Shown: positions 38,019 to 49,600, numbered from the stretch's first letter. The stretch: 64,000 nt of DNA from Trichlorobacter ammonificans (GCF_933509905.1 NZ_OW150024.1:1-64000), one strand, 5' to 3'. The notes: generated from the letters alone by a model not told the origin. Program-made: numbers and translations.

Positions 38019-39352
38019 GTGGCAACGCCGCCGCGAACGGCCAGGTCGTCGGCTTGAGTCTGCTGCTCCAGCTGCAGCGGCGGATGCGGGATTCCCGTAC
38101 CCTTGACGAGGCGGCCTTCATCGCGGTGAACGAGACCAAGTCGCTGCTTTCCTATCGCCAGGCGGTACTCTGGCTGGCCGATGGCGGAGTGACGGCCATT
38201 TCCGGGTTGCCGCTGCCGGAACGGCAGTCGCCGTACCTGCAGTGGCTCACGGGGCTGTGCCGCGCGTTGCCGGAGCAGTCCGGCCCGTTTGTGGTGGACC
38301 GCGGGGCGTTGCCGTCCCGCATTGCCGCGGAGTGGCAGGAGTGGTGGCCGGCGGCGTCCCTGGCCCTGCCGGTGCGCCACGGCGACGGCGAGGCCGCGGG
38401 GGTGCTGCTGCTGGCCCGCGAGGAAGAGTGGACGGAGGCGGAACAGCCGCTCGCCGCCGAGCTGGCCGCCATCTATTCCCACGCCTGCGCGCTGCATGTG
38501 CAGCAGCGTCCCTGGCTGAAACGGCTGGGGCGGAGCCTGCGGCGGCGCACCGTGCTGCTGACGGTTGTGGCGCTGCTGACGGCGGCGCTGTTCATCCCGG
38601 TACGCCTGTCGGTGCTGGCCCCGGCCGAGGTTGCGGCCAAGGACCCGTTCCTGGTGCGGGCCCCCCAGGACGGGGTGATCGAGAGTTTTCACGTCAGGCC
38701 CAACCAGGAGGTGACCGCCGGTCAACTGCTGTTCAGGATGGACCGTACCAATCTCAGCGCCCGGTTGGGCATGGCCCGCAAAGCCTACGAGGTTGCCGCC
38801 GAGGAATACCGCCAGTCCGCGGTGCTGGCCTTGCAGGACGATAAGGGCAAGATCGAGATGGCTCCCCGCCGGGGACGGATGGAGGAGCGGGCCGCCGAGC
38901 TGTCCGGGGCCAGCAGGCTGTTGAACCGCCTGGAGGCGACGGCGCCGCGCGGCGGCATCGCGGTGTTCTCCGATCCTACCGACTGGGTAGGCAAGGGAGT
39001 CAGTATCGGCGAGAAGGTGTTGATGATCGCCGATCCGGCCCAGGCGGAGCTGCTGATTCGGCTGCCGGTGGCCGACGCCATTGCCCTGGCGCCGGGAACC
39101 CGCATCATTCTGTACCTGTCCAGCGACCCCCGGCATCCCCGTGAGGCGGTACTGACTTCGGCCGCCTTCAGGGCTGAAGTCCTGCCGGGCGGCGTGGTGG
39201 GTTACCGCCTGAAGGGTGATTTCACGGATACGGCGCATCTGCCCCGTATCGGCTTGTCCGGCACCGCCAAGGTGTACGGCGAGCGGGTCATGCTGGGGTA
39301 CGCCCTGTTGCGGCGTCCCCTTACTGCGGTGCGGCAGTGGCTGGGATGGTAG
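38015..39352 (+). CDS. GAF-TM-HlyD fusion protein of the exporter operon
   Basis: The 445-residue protein has no signal peptide. Residues about 15-165 resemble a GAF sensor domain (DEAAFIAVNETKSLLSYRQA, SLALPVRHGDGEAAGVLLLA), then a membrane helix (about 185-205, VLLTVVALLTAALFIPVRL), then an HlyD-type lipoyl/barrel region (VRAPQDGVIESFHVRPNQEV, FRMDRTNLSARLG). The GAF part would lie in the cytoplasm and the adaptor part in the periplasm, so it may couple a cytoplasmic signal to export. Its stop overlaps the next gene (ATGGTAG). Confidence 0.85.
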   Translation: MSGNAAANGQVVGLSLLLQLQRRMRDSRTLDEAAFIAVNETKSLLSYRQAVLWLADGGVTAISGLPLPERQSPYLQWLTGLCRALPEQSGPFVVDRGALPSRIAAEWQEWWPAASLALPVRHGDGEAAGVLLLAREEEWTEAEQPLAAELAAIYSHACALHVQQRPWLKRLGRSLRRRTVLLTVVALLTAALFIPVRLSVLAPAEVAAKDPFLVRAPQDGVIESFHVRPNQEVTAGQLLFRMDRTNLSARLGMARKAYEVAAEEYRQSAVLALQDDKGKIEMAPRRGRMEERAAELSGASRLLNRLEATAPRGGIAVFSDPTDWVGKGVSIGEKVLMIADPAQAELLIRLPVADAIALAPGTRIILYLSSDPRHPREAVLTSAAFRAEVLPGGVVGYRLKGDFTDTAHLPRIGLSGTAKVYGERVMLGYALLRRPLTAVRQWLGW

Positions 39353-41463
39353 GGGCCGCCGCCATAGTACCGCCGCTGCGGCAGGATGTGGGACTGTTTC
39401 CCGCCCCGCCCCAGCGGGACGGGTCACCGGTCTGGTCGTTGCACGATCCGGCGGCGAACCGCTTCTACCTGATTACCTGGCCTGCGTTCGAGATGCTGTC
39501 GCGCTGGCACCTGGGCAGCCCCCAGGCGATTGCCGAGTCGGTCTGCCGGGAAACCACCCTGGAGCTGGGCGCGGAGGATGTGGCGTCCCTGGCGCCGTTC
39601 CTGGAGTCCAATTTCCTGACCGAGCCGCAGGGTGCCGGCGGCACGGCGCGCCTGCTGGCGGCCCGTGAGCGGATGCGCAGCCACTGGTGGCAGCGCCTGT
39701 TCAAGAACTACCTCTTCTTTCGCATCCCCCTGGTACGGCCCCAGCGTTTCCTGGAGGCGATCGCCCCCCTGACCGCCCCCCTCTTCTCCCCGGCGTTCCT
39801 GTCCCTGGTGCTGGTGGTTGCCCTCTGTGGCCTGCTGCTGCTGACGCGGCACTGGGATCAGTTTCTGCACTCCTTTACCGCCTACCGCTCCGTGGAGGGG
39901 ATGCTGGCCCTGGCGCTGGCGCTGGGGGCCGCCAAGGTCATCCACGAGCTGGGCCATGCCTGCGCCTCGCTGCGCTACGGCTGCCGGGTGCCGGCCATGG
40001 GGGTTGCCTTCATGGTGCTGGCACCGATGCTCTACACCGACACCAACGAAGCCTGGAAACTCTCCTCGCGACGACAGCGGCTGATTATCGGCAGTTCCGG
40101 GGTGCTGGCGGAGTTGACGCTGGCGGTGGCGGCCACCTGGGGCTGGCTGCTGCTGCCGGACGGCCCGTTACGCGGGGCCGCCTTTTTTCTGGCCAGCACC
40201 GCCTGGATCATGACCCTGGCGGTCAACTGTTCACCCTTCATGCGGTTCGACGGCTACTTCATCCTTTCCGACCTGTTGTCGATTCCCAATCTCCATGCCC
40301 GCTCCTTCGCCTTTGGCCGCTGGCGGCTGCGGGAGCTGCTGTTCGGCTACGGCGACCCGCCACCGGAGGCGGCCGGCAGTGGCCTGCGCCGCTTCCTGAC
40401 CGTTTTCGCCTGGGGGGTCTGGCTGTATCGCCTGGTGCTGTTCCTGGGGATCGCGCTGCTGGTCTACCACTTCTTTTTCAAGGCCCTGGGGATGCTGCTT
40501 TTTGCCGTGGAGGTGGGCTGGTTCATCGCCCTGCCGGTTGCCTCGGAACTGAAGGTCTGGTGGCAGCGCCGCGGTTCGTTGCGGCCGAACCGGGCTTTGG
40601 CGAGAACCGTCCTGCTGCTGCTGGCGGGCGCGGGGCTGCTGCTCCTGCCCTGGCAGGCAACGGTACGGGCGCCGGCGGTCCTGGGTGCCATTGTCGAGCA
40701 GCGCCTGTCGGCCCCGGCTCCGGGAATCATGGTCTACGGCCCCGCGCCGCTGCGTACCGAGGTCAGGGAGGGGGAACTGCTGGCCCGTTTGCAGTCGCCG
40801 GACCTGGAGGCCCGAATGGCCCAGGTACTGCCCGGCGCCTCGGTGGCTTCCTGGCAGGTGCGCCAGCAGGCGTTCAGCGAAGAGTTGACGGCCCAGGGCA
40901 ATGTGCTGCGCAAGCGGGCCGAAGGGAGCAGCGGCCAGATCGGCGGGCTGCGTGCCGAAATGGATCAGCTGCGACTGATGGCTCCCTTTGACGGCGTGGT
41001 GGTCTATCGCAACGATGACATCATGGCCGGGGGCTGGGTGGCTGCCCGTGAATGGGTACTGAGTGTCGCCGACCTGCGGGCGAACCGGGTGGACGTCTAC
41101 CTGGAAGAGCAGGATCTGCGGCGGATACGGGTCGGGGGGCGGGGGCGCTTCATTCCCGATGCACTGGAGTATGGCGCCTTTTCCTGCCGTATCGCCGCTA
41201 TCGACCGGGTGGCGGTGGCCACCCTTGATGACCCGTCACTGGCCTCCACCTATGGCGGGCCGATTCCCACCGACGCCGCCCGGCAGCATGAGTTGACGCC
41301 GTTGGTTCCCCGTTTCCGGGTCCGGCTCGATCAGTGCGACCCCGGTGGCGTTCCGCCGCTGCGGCTGCGCGGCGTCGCCCACCTCGATGCCGACCGCCAG
41401 TCGCCGGCCCTTGAACTGCTGCGCCATGCCTGGGTTACCCTGATCCGGGAAAGCGGTTTGTAA
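39346..41463 (+). CDS. M50-family metalloprotease-HlyD fusion (exporter inner-membrane component)
   Basis: The 705-residue protein has a soluble N-terminus resembling a PqqD-like peptide-binding wing (about 10-95, RFYLITWPAFEMLSRW), several membrane helices with the zinc motif HELGH (His200-His204) and the second site-2-protease-like motif NCSPFMRFDGYF (Asp302), further helices to about 425, and a periplasmic HlyD-like region with lipoyl halves (RLSAPAPGIMVYGPAPLRTE, MAPFDGVVVYRND). The zinc ligands are intact, so proteolysis is possible. Similar proteins accompany LEPR-type giant proteins. No ABC ATPase is encoded here, so this may be the inner-membrane core of the exporter. GTG 39337 is an alternative start. 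Confidence 0.85.
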   Translation: MVGAAAIVPPLRQDVGLFPAPPQRDGSPVWSLHDPAANRFYLITWPAFEMLSRWHLGSPQAIAESVCRETTLELGAEDVASLAPFLESNFLTEPQGAGGTARLLAARERMRSHWWQRLFKNYLFFRIPLVRPQRFLEAIAPLTAPLFSPAFLSLVLVVALCGLLLLTRHWDQFLHSFTAYRSVEGMLALALALGAAKVIHELGHACASLRYGCRVPAMGVAFMVLAPMLYTDTNEAWKLSSRRQRLIIGSSGVLAELTLAVAATWGWLLLPDGPLRGAAFFLASTAWIMTLAVNCSPFMRFDGYFILSDLLSIPNLHARSFAFGRWRLRELLFGYGDPPPEAAGSGLRRFLTVFAWGVWLYRLVLFLGIALLVYHFFFKALGMLLFAVEVGWFIALPVASELKVWWQRRGSLRPNRALARTVLLLLAGAGLLLLPWQATVRAPAVLGAIVEQRLSAPAPGIMVYGPAPLRTEVREGELLARLQSPDLEARMAQVLPGASVASWQVRQQAFSEELTAQGNVLRKRAEGSSGQIGGLRAEMDQLRLMAPFDGVVVYRNDDIMAGGWVAAREWVLSVADLRANRVDVYLEEQDLRRIRVGGRGRFIPDALEYGAFSCRIAAIDRVAVATLDDPSLASTYGGPIPTDAARQHELTPLVPRFRVRLDQCDPGGVPPLRLRGVAHLDADRQSPALELLRHAWVTLIRESGL

Positions 41464-41771
41464 CAGGGCTATGAACCCGGAAAAAGCAGTTTAGGCTGAA
41501 AAGCCGTTCCGGAGTCCGTCTACAGCGTTGCACGCTGCCCACTCCTTCGTCTAGCTATCGGTTATCCATCGCACTCCGTATGCCTGCGCATCCGGCCTTT
41601 CTCACGACGTTTTTTAAAACCCTGATGGGGCAGCCCCCCCGTTTTCTCCTTTCATACCACGAAGCCTCCCGCCATCCGGACCGCAGCCTACGGGTTTCCC
41701 CCAATAGACACCTGATGTCTGAATAGGGTACTCGTCGTATCGCAGCAGCACAACAGCCAGGAGATCATGCT
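41464..41771 (+). other. Intergenic region before the two-partner secretion genes
   Basis: No gene is seen in these 308 bases. Just after the M50 gene, CCGGAA (41477-41482)/TTCCGG (41507-41512) encloses a small hairpin GGCT-GAAA-AGCC (41494-41505), a possible terminator or processing structure without a T-run. CAGCG/CGCTG (41523-41537) and AGACA/TGTCT (41706-41720) are further inverted repeats. TTGCAC (41528-41533) with TAGCTA (41552-41557), 18 bases apart, is a weak promoter candidate. The 10-bp GT repeats seen at other genes are absent here. Confidence 0.4.
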
Positions 41772-43478
41772 ATGAACATACCCGTTTTAGTCCGCGCCAT
41801 GGCGGCGTTGGTGTGGCTGTGCCTTGTCGTAACCCCGGCAGCGGCGGCGCCGCCCGACGCAGGTCAGCTGCTGCGGGAGCAGCAGCCCCAGCGGCAGTTG
41901 CCGCACCAGTTTCCACAGCTTGAAGCCGAGAAGGAACGGGCTCCGTTGGTTGACAGCGGCATCAAGGTCATGGTCAAGGGGATCCGTTTCAGCGGCTTCG
42001 AGGGGCTGGCGACTGAAAACGAACTGCAGGCCCTGGTGGCCGATGTCATCGGCAGCGAACTCGGTTTTCAACAGTTGCAGGCGCTGGCCGCCAGAGTGAC
42101 CGCGTACCTCAAGGATAAGGGCTGGTTTCTGGCCCGTGCCTATCTGCCCGGTCAGGCCATAACATCCGGCATCATCGAGATAGCTGTCATCCAGGGCAGA
42201 AGCGACGGAAGCCTGCAGATCAAACCGGCCGAAAACGTCCGTATCAGCACACGGCGACTGTACGATATGACAGCGGCAGCGGTGGCAGCGGGGGCGGCGT
42301 TACATGAAAAGCAGCTGGAACGCTCAATACTGCTTATGAACGATCTGCCGGGGCTGTCTGCCAGGGCGTCACTGGCTGCCGGCAGTACTCCCGGCACCAC
42401 CGCCGTCCAGGTTGATGTTTCAGAGGGGCCTCTCTTTTCCGGCGCCGTCTGGAGCGACAATCATGGCAACCGCCATACCGGTACCTGGCGCGGCACCGGT
42501 ATGTTGAATGTCAATGACCCCCTCCGCTATGGTGACCAGCTCTCGTTGCTGCTGACCGGTGCTGAAGGCTTAAACCAGGGACGGGCTGCCTATTCATTTC
42601 CCCTGTTTTCGGACGGCCTGAAAGGAACCATCGCCTACACCGGCATGGGCTATGAGCTGATCGGCGACTTGGCTTCACTGAAAGCCGGCGGTTACAGCCA
42701 CAGTGTTGATAGCGCCATCAGTTACCCCTGGCTGCGCAGCCGCGTTGCCAACATCCAGAGCAGCCTGGGATATCAATTCAAGATCTTTGCCGACGATGCA
42801 GACGGCACCAAAGTTCGTGACAAACGTATCCACAGCGGTACAGCGGCCATAAGCGGCGATTATTACGACAGATTCATGGGGGGTGGCTACAGCGCCTGGA
42901 ATGCCGGGGTTACCGTCGGGACGCTTCAGGTGGGGATCGAAGATGTTTCAATAACAGGTACTGAAGGGACCTATACGCATTTCAACCTAGGGGTATCCCG
43001 CCTGCAACGTCTGGCAGAGCGACTCAGCATCAATTTTTCCTGGAGTACGCAACTGTCGCTTGACAACCTTGACTCAAGCGAAAAATTCAACCTGGGGGGC
43101 CCTCATGGAGTGCGTGCCTACACAGTTGGCGAGGGTGTAGGCGATTCCGGGCACCTGTTTAACGTGGATCTGCGGTACGACCTGCCATTCCCTTCAAGAT
43201 TTGGTTTGGTGCAGTTAAACGGCTTTTACGATGCCGGCCAGACCACCATGCATCACAGCCCCTGGCAGAATTCCGTGGTTACTGCAACCGGAAAAAACAG
43301 CTATTGGCTGCAAGGAGCCGGAGCAGGAGTGAGTTACGTCTTTGGCAGGCAGTTGAACATCAGGGGCAACTGGGCACGTACCATCGGGGACAATCCGGGT
43401 AGAAGCACCAGCGGCAAAGGCGCCGACGGTAGAAGCGATGCCGACCGCTTCTGGCTGCAGGCAATGATTCTGTTCTGA
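41772..43478 (+). CDS. Two-partner secretion outer-membrane transporter (FhaC/ShlB family, TpsB)
   Basis: The 568-residue protein has a signal peptide (about 1-26, AALVWLCLVVTPAAAA), an N-terminal plug-helix-like Gln-rich stretch, POTRA domains (IKVMVKGIRFSGFEGLATENELQ; GWFLARAYLPGQAITSGIIEIAVIQGR) and a C-terminal 16-strand-type barrel with the family motif region NLGGPHGVRAYTVGEGVGDSG. The last residue is Phe, as expected for BAM substrates. It should recognise the TPS domain of the giant exoprotein encoded next and move it across the outer membrane. CAGGAG lies upstream of the ATG. Confidence 0.93.
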   Translation: MNIPVLVRAMAALVWLCLVVTPAAAAPPDAGQLLREQQPQRQLPHQFPQLEAEKERAPLVDSGIKVMVKGIRFSGFEGLATENELQALVADVIGSELGFQQLQALAARVTAYLKDKGWFLARAYLPGQAITSGIIEIAVIQGRSDGSLQIKPAENVRISTRRLYDMTAAAVAAGAALHEKQLERSILLMNDLPGLSARASLAAGSTPGTTAVQVDVSEGPLFSGAVWSDNHGNRHTGTWRGTGMLNVNDPLRYGDQLSLLLTGAEGLNQGRAAYSFPLFSDGLKGTIAYTGMGYELIGDLASLKAGGYSHSVDSAISYPWLRSRVANIQSSLGYQFKIFADDADGTKVRDKRIHSGTAAISGDYYDRFMGGGYSAWNAGVTVGTLQVGIEDVSITGTEGTYTHFNLGVSRLQRLAERLSINFSWSTQLSLDNLDSSEKFNLGGPHGVRAYTVGEGVGDSGHLFNVDLRYDLPFPSRFGLVQLNGFYDAGQTTMHHSPWQNSVVTATGKNSYWLQGAGAGVSYVFGRQLNIRGNWARTIGDNPGRSTSGKGADGRSDADRFWLQAMILF

Positions 43479-43544
43479 TTCCGGGCCGGCAGCTCAGGAA
43501 GCAACGCTGCAAAATCAAAGGCACCAGCAGGCTGACCAAAACTG

Positions 43545-43581
43545 ATCGGGGCTGATTTTATAGAAGCGCTCCGGTTTTTTT
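43545..43581 (+). terminator. Candidate rho-independent terminator between tpsB and tpsA
   Basis: ATCGGGGC (43545-43552) can pair with GCTCCGGT (43568-43575) using two G-U wobbles, with a 15-base loop, followed by a T-run to 43581. It would end the tpsB transcript and implies a separate start or read-through for the giant gene. A second small hairpin CCGGC/GCCGG (43616-43630) lies in the leader of the next gene. Confidence 0.45.
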
Positions 43582-43652
43582 CTGTTGCCCCGCGTTTGCT
43601 ATGTTTTCAGGATTACCGGCGCTGAGCCGGTTTCCGTTCAGAGGAGTCCATC

Positions 43653-46600
43653 ATGAACAAGGTATACCGGATCATCTGGTCAAAGGTGAAAGAGAGATGG
43701 GTAGTTGTATCCGAGAAAGTGGCGGCCGGCACCAGCCGTCCGGCGACATCGGTTGTTGCCGCGGCCCTGGCCGGTCTGCTGGTTGCCGGGGGCAGCGCCT
43801 TTGCCCTTGATCCCGGCGCGCTGCCCACCGGCGGCGCCATTACTGCGGGAAACGGCAGTATTATTACCAACGGCAACCAAATGACGATCCAGCAGTCCTC
43901 CCAGCAAATGATCGCCAACTGGAACAGTTTCAACATCGGCGCTAATGCCGGTGTGCGCTTCAATCAGCCCAATGCGGCAGCAACGGCGCTCAACCGCATT
44001 ACCGACCAGAACCCGAGCCAGATACTTGGTTCGCTTTCTGCCAACGGCAGGGTATTCCTGCTGAACCCTGCGGGCATTGTGTTCGGCCAGAACGCCCGGG
44101 TTGATGTGGGCGGCCTGGTGGCGTCATCCCTGAACATGCTGGACAGCGACTTCCTGGCCGGCAAATACCGTTTCAGCAGTCAGGGCGGCGCCGGGGACGT
44201 TCTCAACCGGGGGAATATCACCGCCTTGCCCGGCGGTGTGGTGGCTCTGATCGCACCCAAGACAGCAAACGAAGGGACCATCACCGCCGACAGGGGGAGC
44301 GTGTTGCTGGCAGCGGCCAATCAGGTGTTGCTGGACTTCAATGGCGATGGCCTGATCAGCTATACCGTCGATCAGGGAGCCGTGGATGCCTTGTCGGAAA
44401 ACAAGGGACTGATCCGGGCCGACGGCGGCCTGGTGGTGATGACCGCCACAGCCGCCGACACCTTAAGCCGTGCCGTGGTGAACAACAGCGGTGTGCTGGA
44501 GGCCACGGGCCTGGTGAATGACGGCGGCACCATCAAGCTGCTGGCCTCCGATCGCATCGAGCACACCGGCAGTATCAATGTGGATGCCGGAAAAACCGGC
44601 CATGGCGGCACGGCGCTGCTGATTGCCAGTCTCGATAATCCGGGCAGCACCGGCCACTTCGCGGGCAGCATCTCGGCCAGGGGCGGGAGTGAGGGGGGTA
44701 ACGGCGGCTTCATTGAAACCAGCGGTTCGCAGGTGGAGTTCGGCCGGAACCTGAAGATCGATGCCGGCAGTCCACAGGGGAAAGGAGGCACCTGGCTGAT
44801 CGATCCCGTTGACCTCACCATCAACGCCACAGGAGCAGGCAACATCCAGGGTGCACTCAACAACGGCACCAACGTTGAAGTAACTACGAGCGCGTGTAAC
44901 GCGGCACACGGCGCCTGCTCGGGTTCTACCGGTAACCTGACGCTGGCCACCAGCATCGCCAAGACGGCGGGCGGCACGGCCACACTGTCTCTGGTGGCCG
45001 ATGGCTTTTTGCACGTCAATTCCGGCGTCACCATCACCGATGTCGGAGCGCCGGGTGCGCTGGATGTCAATCTTCACGCTGCCGGTCCGATCCGCATTGC
45101 CGATAACGCAACGGCCACCACGGTCATCGATGTGCGCGGCAATAGTTATTTCGGCGGCAAGAGCTTCGTGACGAATGCCACGGGCAATACCATCTACGCC
45201 GACGGCATTTACATCGGCACGAATACCACTTTGCGTGCCGACACCCTGACGCTGCGCGGCCAGGGCCGGGTGGGCGCTACCGGCAGCAGTGGCGACCCCG
45301 GCGGTGTGGGCGGTGCGGGGGGGGCAGGCGTGCATCTGGCCCAGGGGGCAAAGCTCGTTAGCAGCGGCCAGCTTTACCTCACCGGTATCGGCGGCCAGGG
45401 CGGCACGGGCGGTACGGGCAACAACGGCGCCAACGGCAACCCCGGCCAATGGGCGAAGAACGGCGGCACCGGCGGCGTGGGCGGCACGGGCATTCTGCTC
45501 GACGATGCGACCAGCCTCAACGGCTCATCATTGACGCTCGCCGGTACGGGCGGGCAAGGCGGCACAGGTGGGCAGGGTGGCAGGGGAGGGGATGGCAGCT
45601 CCCACACCAATGGCGGCGGCAAGGGCGGAGATGGCGGTAACGCTGGCGCCGGGGGCACCGGGGTGGCGCTGGGCCAAACGAGCCTGGTGGCAACGAGTGG
45701 CATCACGCAAACCGCCACTGGCGGCAAGGGAGGTGACGGGGGCAAAGGCGGCGCGGGCGGCAAGGGCTCGGCCAAAAACAATCCCCTGTTTGCCAATGCA
45801 GGTGGCGGTGGCAATGGTGGCAAGGGGGGCAATGGTGGTGTGGCTGGCGCGGGCGCCACGCTGGCCGATGGCGTTGCTCTTACCACCAGTTCCAGCGGCT
45901 TGATCCTCACCAGCAGCAGCGGTGCTGCTGGTTCAGCTGGCACAGGGGGTGACGGCGGCAGCGGAGGTGATGGCGGGGGGGGCAGCAACGGCAGCAAGGG
46001 TGCGGCCGGTACCGTCGGTAGCACAACCACGGCTTTCACCGCCGCCGGGGCGGGGCAGCTCTCATCAGGCTCAGAAATCTACCTCGTGAATGACAGCATG
46101 AATCTGGGCGGCTTGCAGATCAACAGCGGTGCTTTGAGCATACAGACCAAGAACAACGCCACTCCTATCGATCTGGGCAGTTTCACGTCGGATGCAAGCC
46201 ATCTGCAACTGGGGGAAAGCGCATTCTGGAATGGCACGACCGGCAATATCAAGAGCAATTCCATCTTCATCGGCCGCGACATTTACGGCAACATCAGCCA
46301 GACCGGGGCGATCAACATCGGCGGGCTGACGACCTCCGCCACGGCGGGTCTCACGCTCGCCAGCGAGGGTGCGGTCAACGTCACCGGCAATCTCAATACC
46401 AGCCAGACGCTGAATATTACCGGCAGCAGCTATACCCAAAGCGATGCCGACGTCAGCATCGCCGGCACGGGCAATCTTTTCATCACTGCCGACAGCATCG
46501 CGCTGGGCGCGAACACCGGAAATAACCCGCTGCAAACTGCCGGCAACATCATCCTACAGCCCAAAACGGCCACCATTGCTATGACACTGGGTTCGAGCAG

Positions 46601-49600
46601 CGCTTATAACGCCGGCGGCTTCGATTTCAACACGACCGAAATCGGCTACCTCAAGAACAGCGGGGCGTACGCCATCAGTATTGGCCGCAACAACAGCAGC
46701 GGCACCATGACGCTCGCCGGCGCGGTCGATCTGGCGGACAAGCGCGTGGATCTCACCGCCGGCAGTTTCACCGACGGCAACACCACCGACCGCATCTTCA
46801 GCGCCAGCGAACTCACGTTCAGGGCCACCAGCAGCGGCGGCACGATCGGCGGAGCGGGGAACAACGCCATCGATATTCTCGCTACCAAGGTGGGCGCGAC
46901 GACCAACAACGGCGGAATTTATCTCGCATCGAGCGGCGGCTACGAACTGGGCAACATCAACGCGGGTAATGCAACCCTGTCGCTCGTTGCCGGCGGCAGC
47001 GTGACTCAGGGGTTCTATGGTGCGCGCGCCAACACCCTGACGGCCAGCCTCATGGGCAGTGGTTCGCAACTCAAGCTCGATGATTCCAGCTTCAACGCAT
47101 TCAGCAACCTCGGCCCCATCACGGCCGGCGGCGGTTTCCGCCTTGATAACGGTAACACCTCAGCCACCGTTAGCGGCACCATCACTACCAGTGGCGGCAA
47201 CGGCGCGGTGCACATCTCCACCGGCACCTATACCCAGAACAGCAATATCGACATCAGCAGCGGCAGCGGCGACATCACGCTGATTGCCGACAGTATGGTC
47301 ATCAACAGCAACACCGGCAACAACGCCCTGACCACCACCGGCGCGATCAGCTTGCGGCCTTCCCGCTCAGGTACAGCCATCTGGCTGGGGGGTAACAAGA
47401 AAGCCGGCACCTGGTCCTTGTCGAATGATGAATTCGCCACTTTTGCCAGCGGCGGTGCAAGCAGCCTCAATATCGGCTGGCCCGCTGCAACAACGGAATC
47501 GTCAATGACCATCGACAAACTCGGTTTGACGGTGGCTGCGCCGATTCTTAATCTGGGCGCAAAAACCATCAATATGCAAAGCCAGGCTAACCCCGTTACT
47601 GTCAATAACGGCACCGGCACGCTGAACCTGTTTTCCGATGGCGGCGTGATTGGCTCGGCCAGCTCTGACGGTATCAACTTCAACGCCGCCACGGTATCGG
47701 TCAACGCCATCAGCGGCAGCAGCATTCAATCCATGCTGAACCATCATGCCGATTTCACTCTCGGTGCCTCTAACCTGGGCAGCAACGGCAGCCTGACACT
47801 GCAATCCGCCTCGGGTGCGGTAACGCAAAACGGGCCACTGAAGACGAAAACCCTTGCCCTGAACAAGACCACAGGCAATTTGACCCTGAACGACCCGGGC
47901 AACGTCATCTCTACCCTGACCGGTAATCTGACCAATGGAGATATGTCGCTCACCAATACCGGCAAACTCGAACTCTCCAATCTGACGATAAAGTCATTCA
48001 ACCTCGTAAACCAGGGTAATGTGATCAGCATCGGCAAGCTCCAGGTCGGTGGCGCACTCACGATCAATGCCACAGAGTATGACGTGGATTTCAGAACCAA
48101 CGCCCATGCCACAAGCTGGTTTGATGGCCCCTTGAGTGTTACGGCGCGTCATCTGGCCGTGCACAACCCGCTCTACAGCCATACACTGAATTTCGGCACA
48201 ACCACGCTTTCCGGCAGTTTGAGTGTTGCTGCCAATTCGGCAGTCGAACAGACCGGGCCGCTCACCGTGGCCGGTGATACCTGCTTCAGCACGGCCGGCA
48301 GCGTGACTCTGAACAACGCCGCCAATGACTTCATGGGCAAAGTGCTCATTGAAGCCAATCGGGGCGCCTATTCGAATATCGAGGTAACGGACAAAAATAA
48401 CCTGGATATCCTCGGCCTGCACGGCGCGCGGATTACGGCTGTTGCGGGTGCCGGAGGCCATGGGGATCTGACACTCCATTCCTCCATCTATGCCAATGGC
48501 AGTGCCGGTGATGCCAATACGGTCGTGCTGGTGGTGGGCGACGGCAACAGCCGCTTCATCAACAAGGCCGGCCCCGGTGCCATCCAATTACGCTGGAACG
48601 CGGTCCCTACTGCGTCGCGCTGGTTGATCTATACCAACGACCCTTACCGCAACAACGACGAACTGGGCGGCCTGACCAGCGGCAACGAGGCGGTGTTCGG
48701 CACCCATTACACGGGGCACAGCGATGATGGCTACGGCAGTACGGCCATGGCCCCGAGTGCCATTTCCCAGACCGGCAACCGCTACGTCATCAAAACCCAG
48801 GCCACGGGAGACACCACGTACGGCATTCCCGGGTATGATCCCAATCAGGCGACCATTACCGCCGTCACCATCAACAAGACCTATGGCGAATCCGTGACGC
48901 TCACCCCCACCGGCAATGCCCTCTTCGTTTATGGCTCGGGCAGCACGATATTCCCCGAGTTCTCGGAGCTGAAACCGAGTTGGCTCAACGTCAGCAACCT
49001 GGGCCTGAGTTCGGCCGGAGCCGCCGGCACCACCGGCGTGGGCGATTACACGATCACCGCCTCGGGCGCTATCGGCGTCAATGGCGCGAACCAGAACATC
49101 GGCAGCATCGGATCGGGCGGCACGACGAGCTGGAGCTTCAACGACGGCACGCACTACGTCACGCTCAACAACAGTGCGAACATCCACATCACGCCGCGCC
49201 CGCTCGAACTGACGATCAGTGGGGGCACGGTCGCAAACAAGGTGTATGACGGCACCACTGCGGCAAGTTTCGCCGTGGCGCCGACCTTCAATCTGACTAA
49301 TATTGCCAATGGCGACTCGGTGACGCTGACAGGCGTCGGCAGCGCCGAATTCGAGGACAAGAACGTCGGGAGCGGCAAGATTGTGCGTCTCACCGGGCTG
49401 GGGGTGAACAACGCCAACTACAGCTTGTCAGCGCTGACTCCCACCTACAGCGGCGACATCACGGCGCGACCGATCACTTTCTCCGCCACCGGAGCGGACA
49501 AAACCTACGATGGCACTGATGCAGCCACCGTCACACTCTCTTCCGGGGATATTATTGCCGGTGACAGTCTTTCCTACAGCTATGGCGATGCCGTCTTTGT

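Noticed and set aside
43479-43652. c-di-GMP riboswitch before tpsA
   Set aside because: I looked for conserved GEMM-type segments and found none; only hairpins and a probable terminator are visible.
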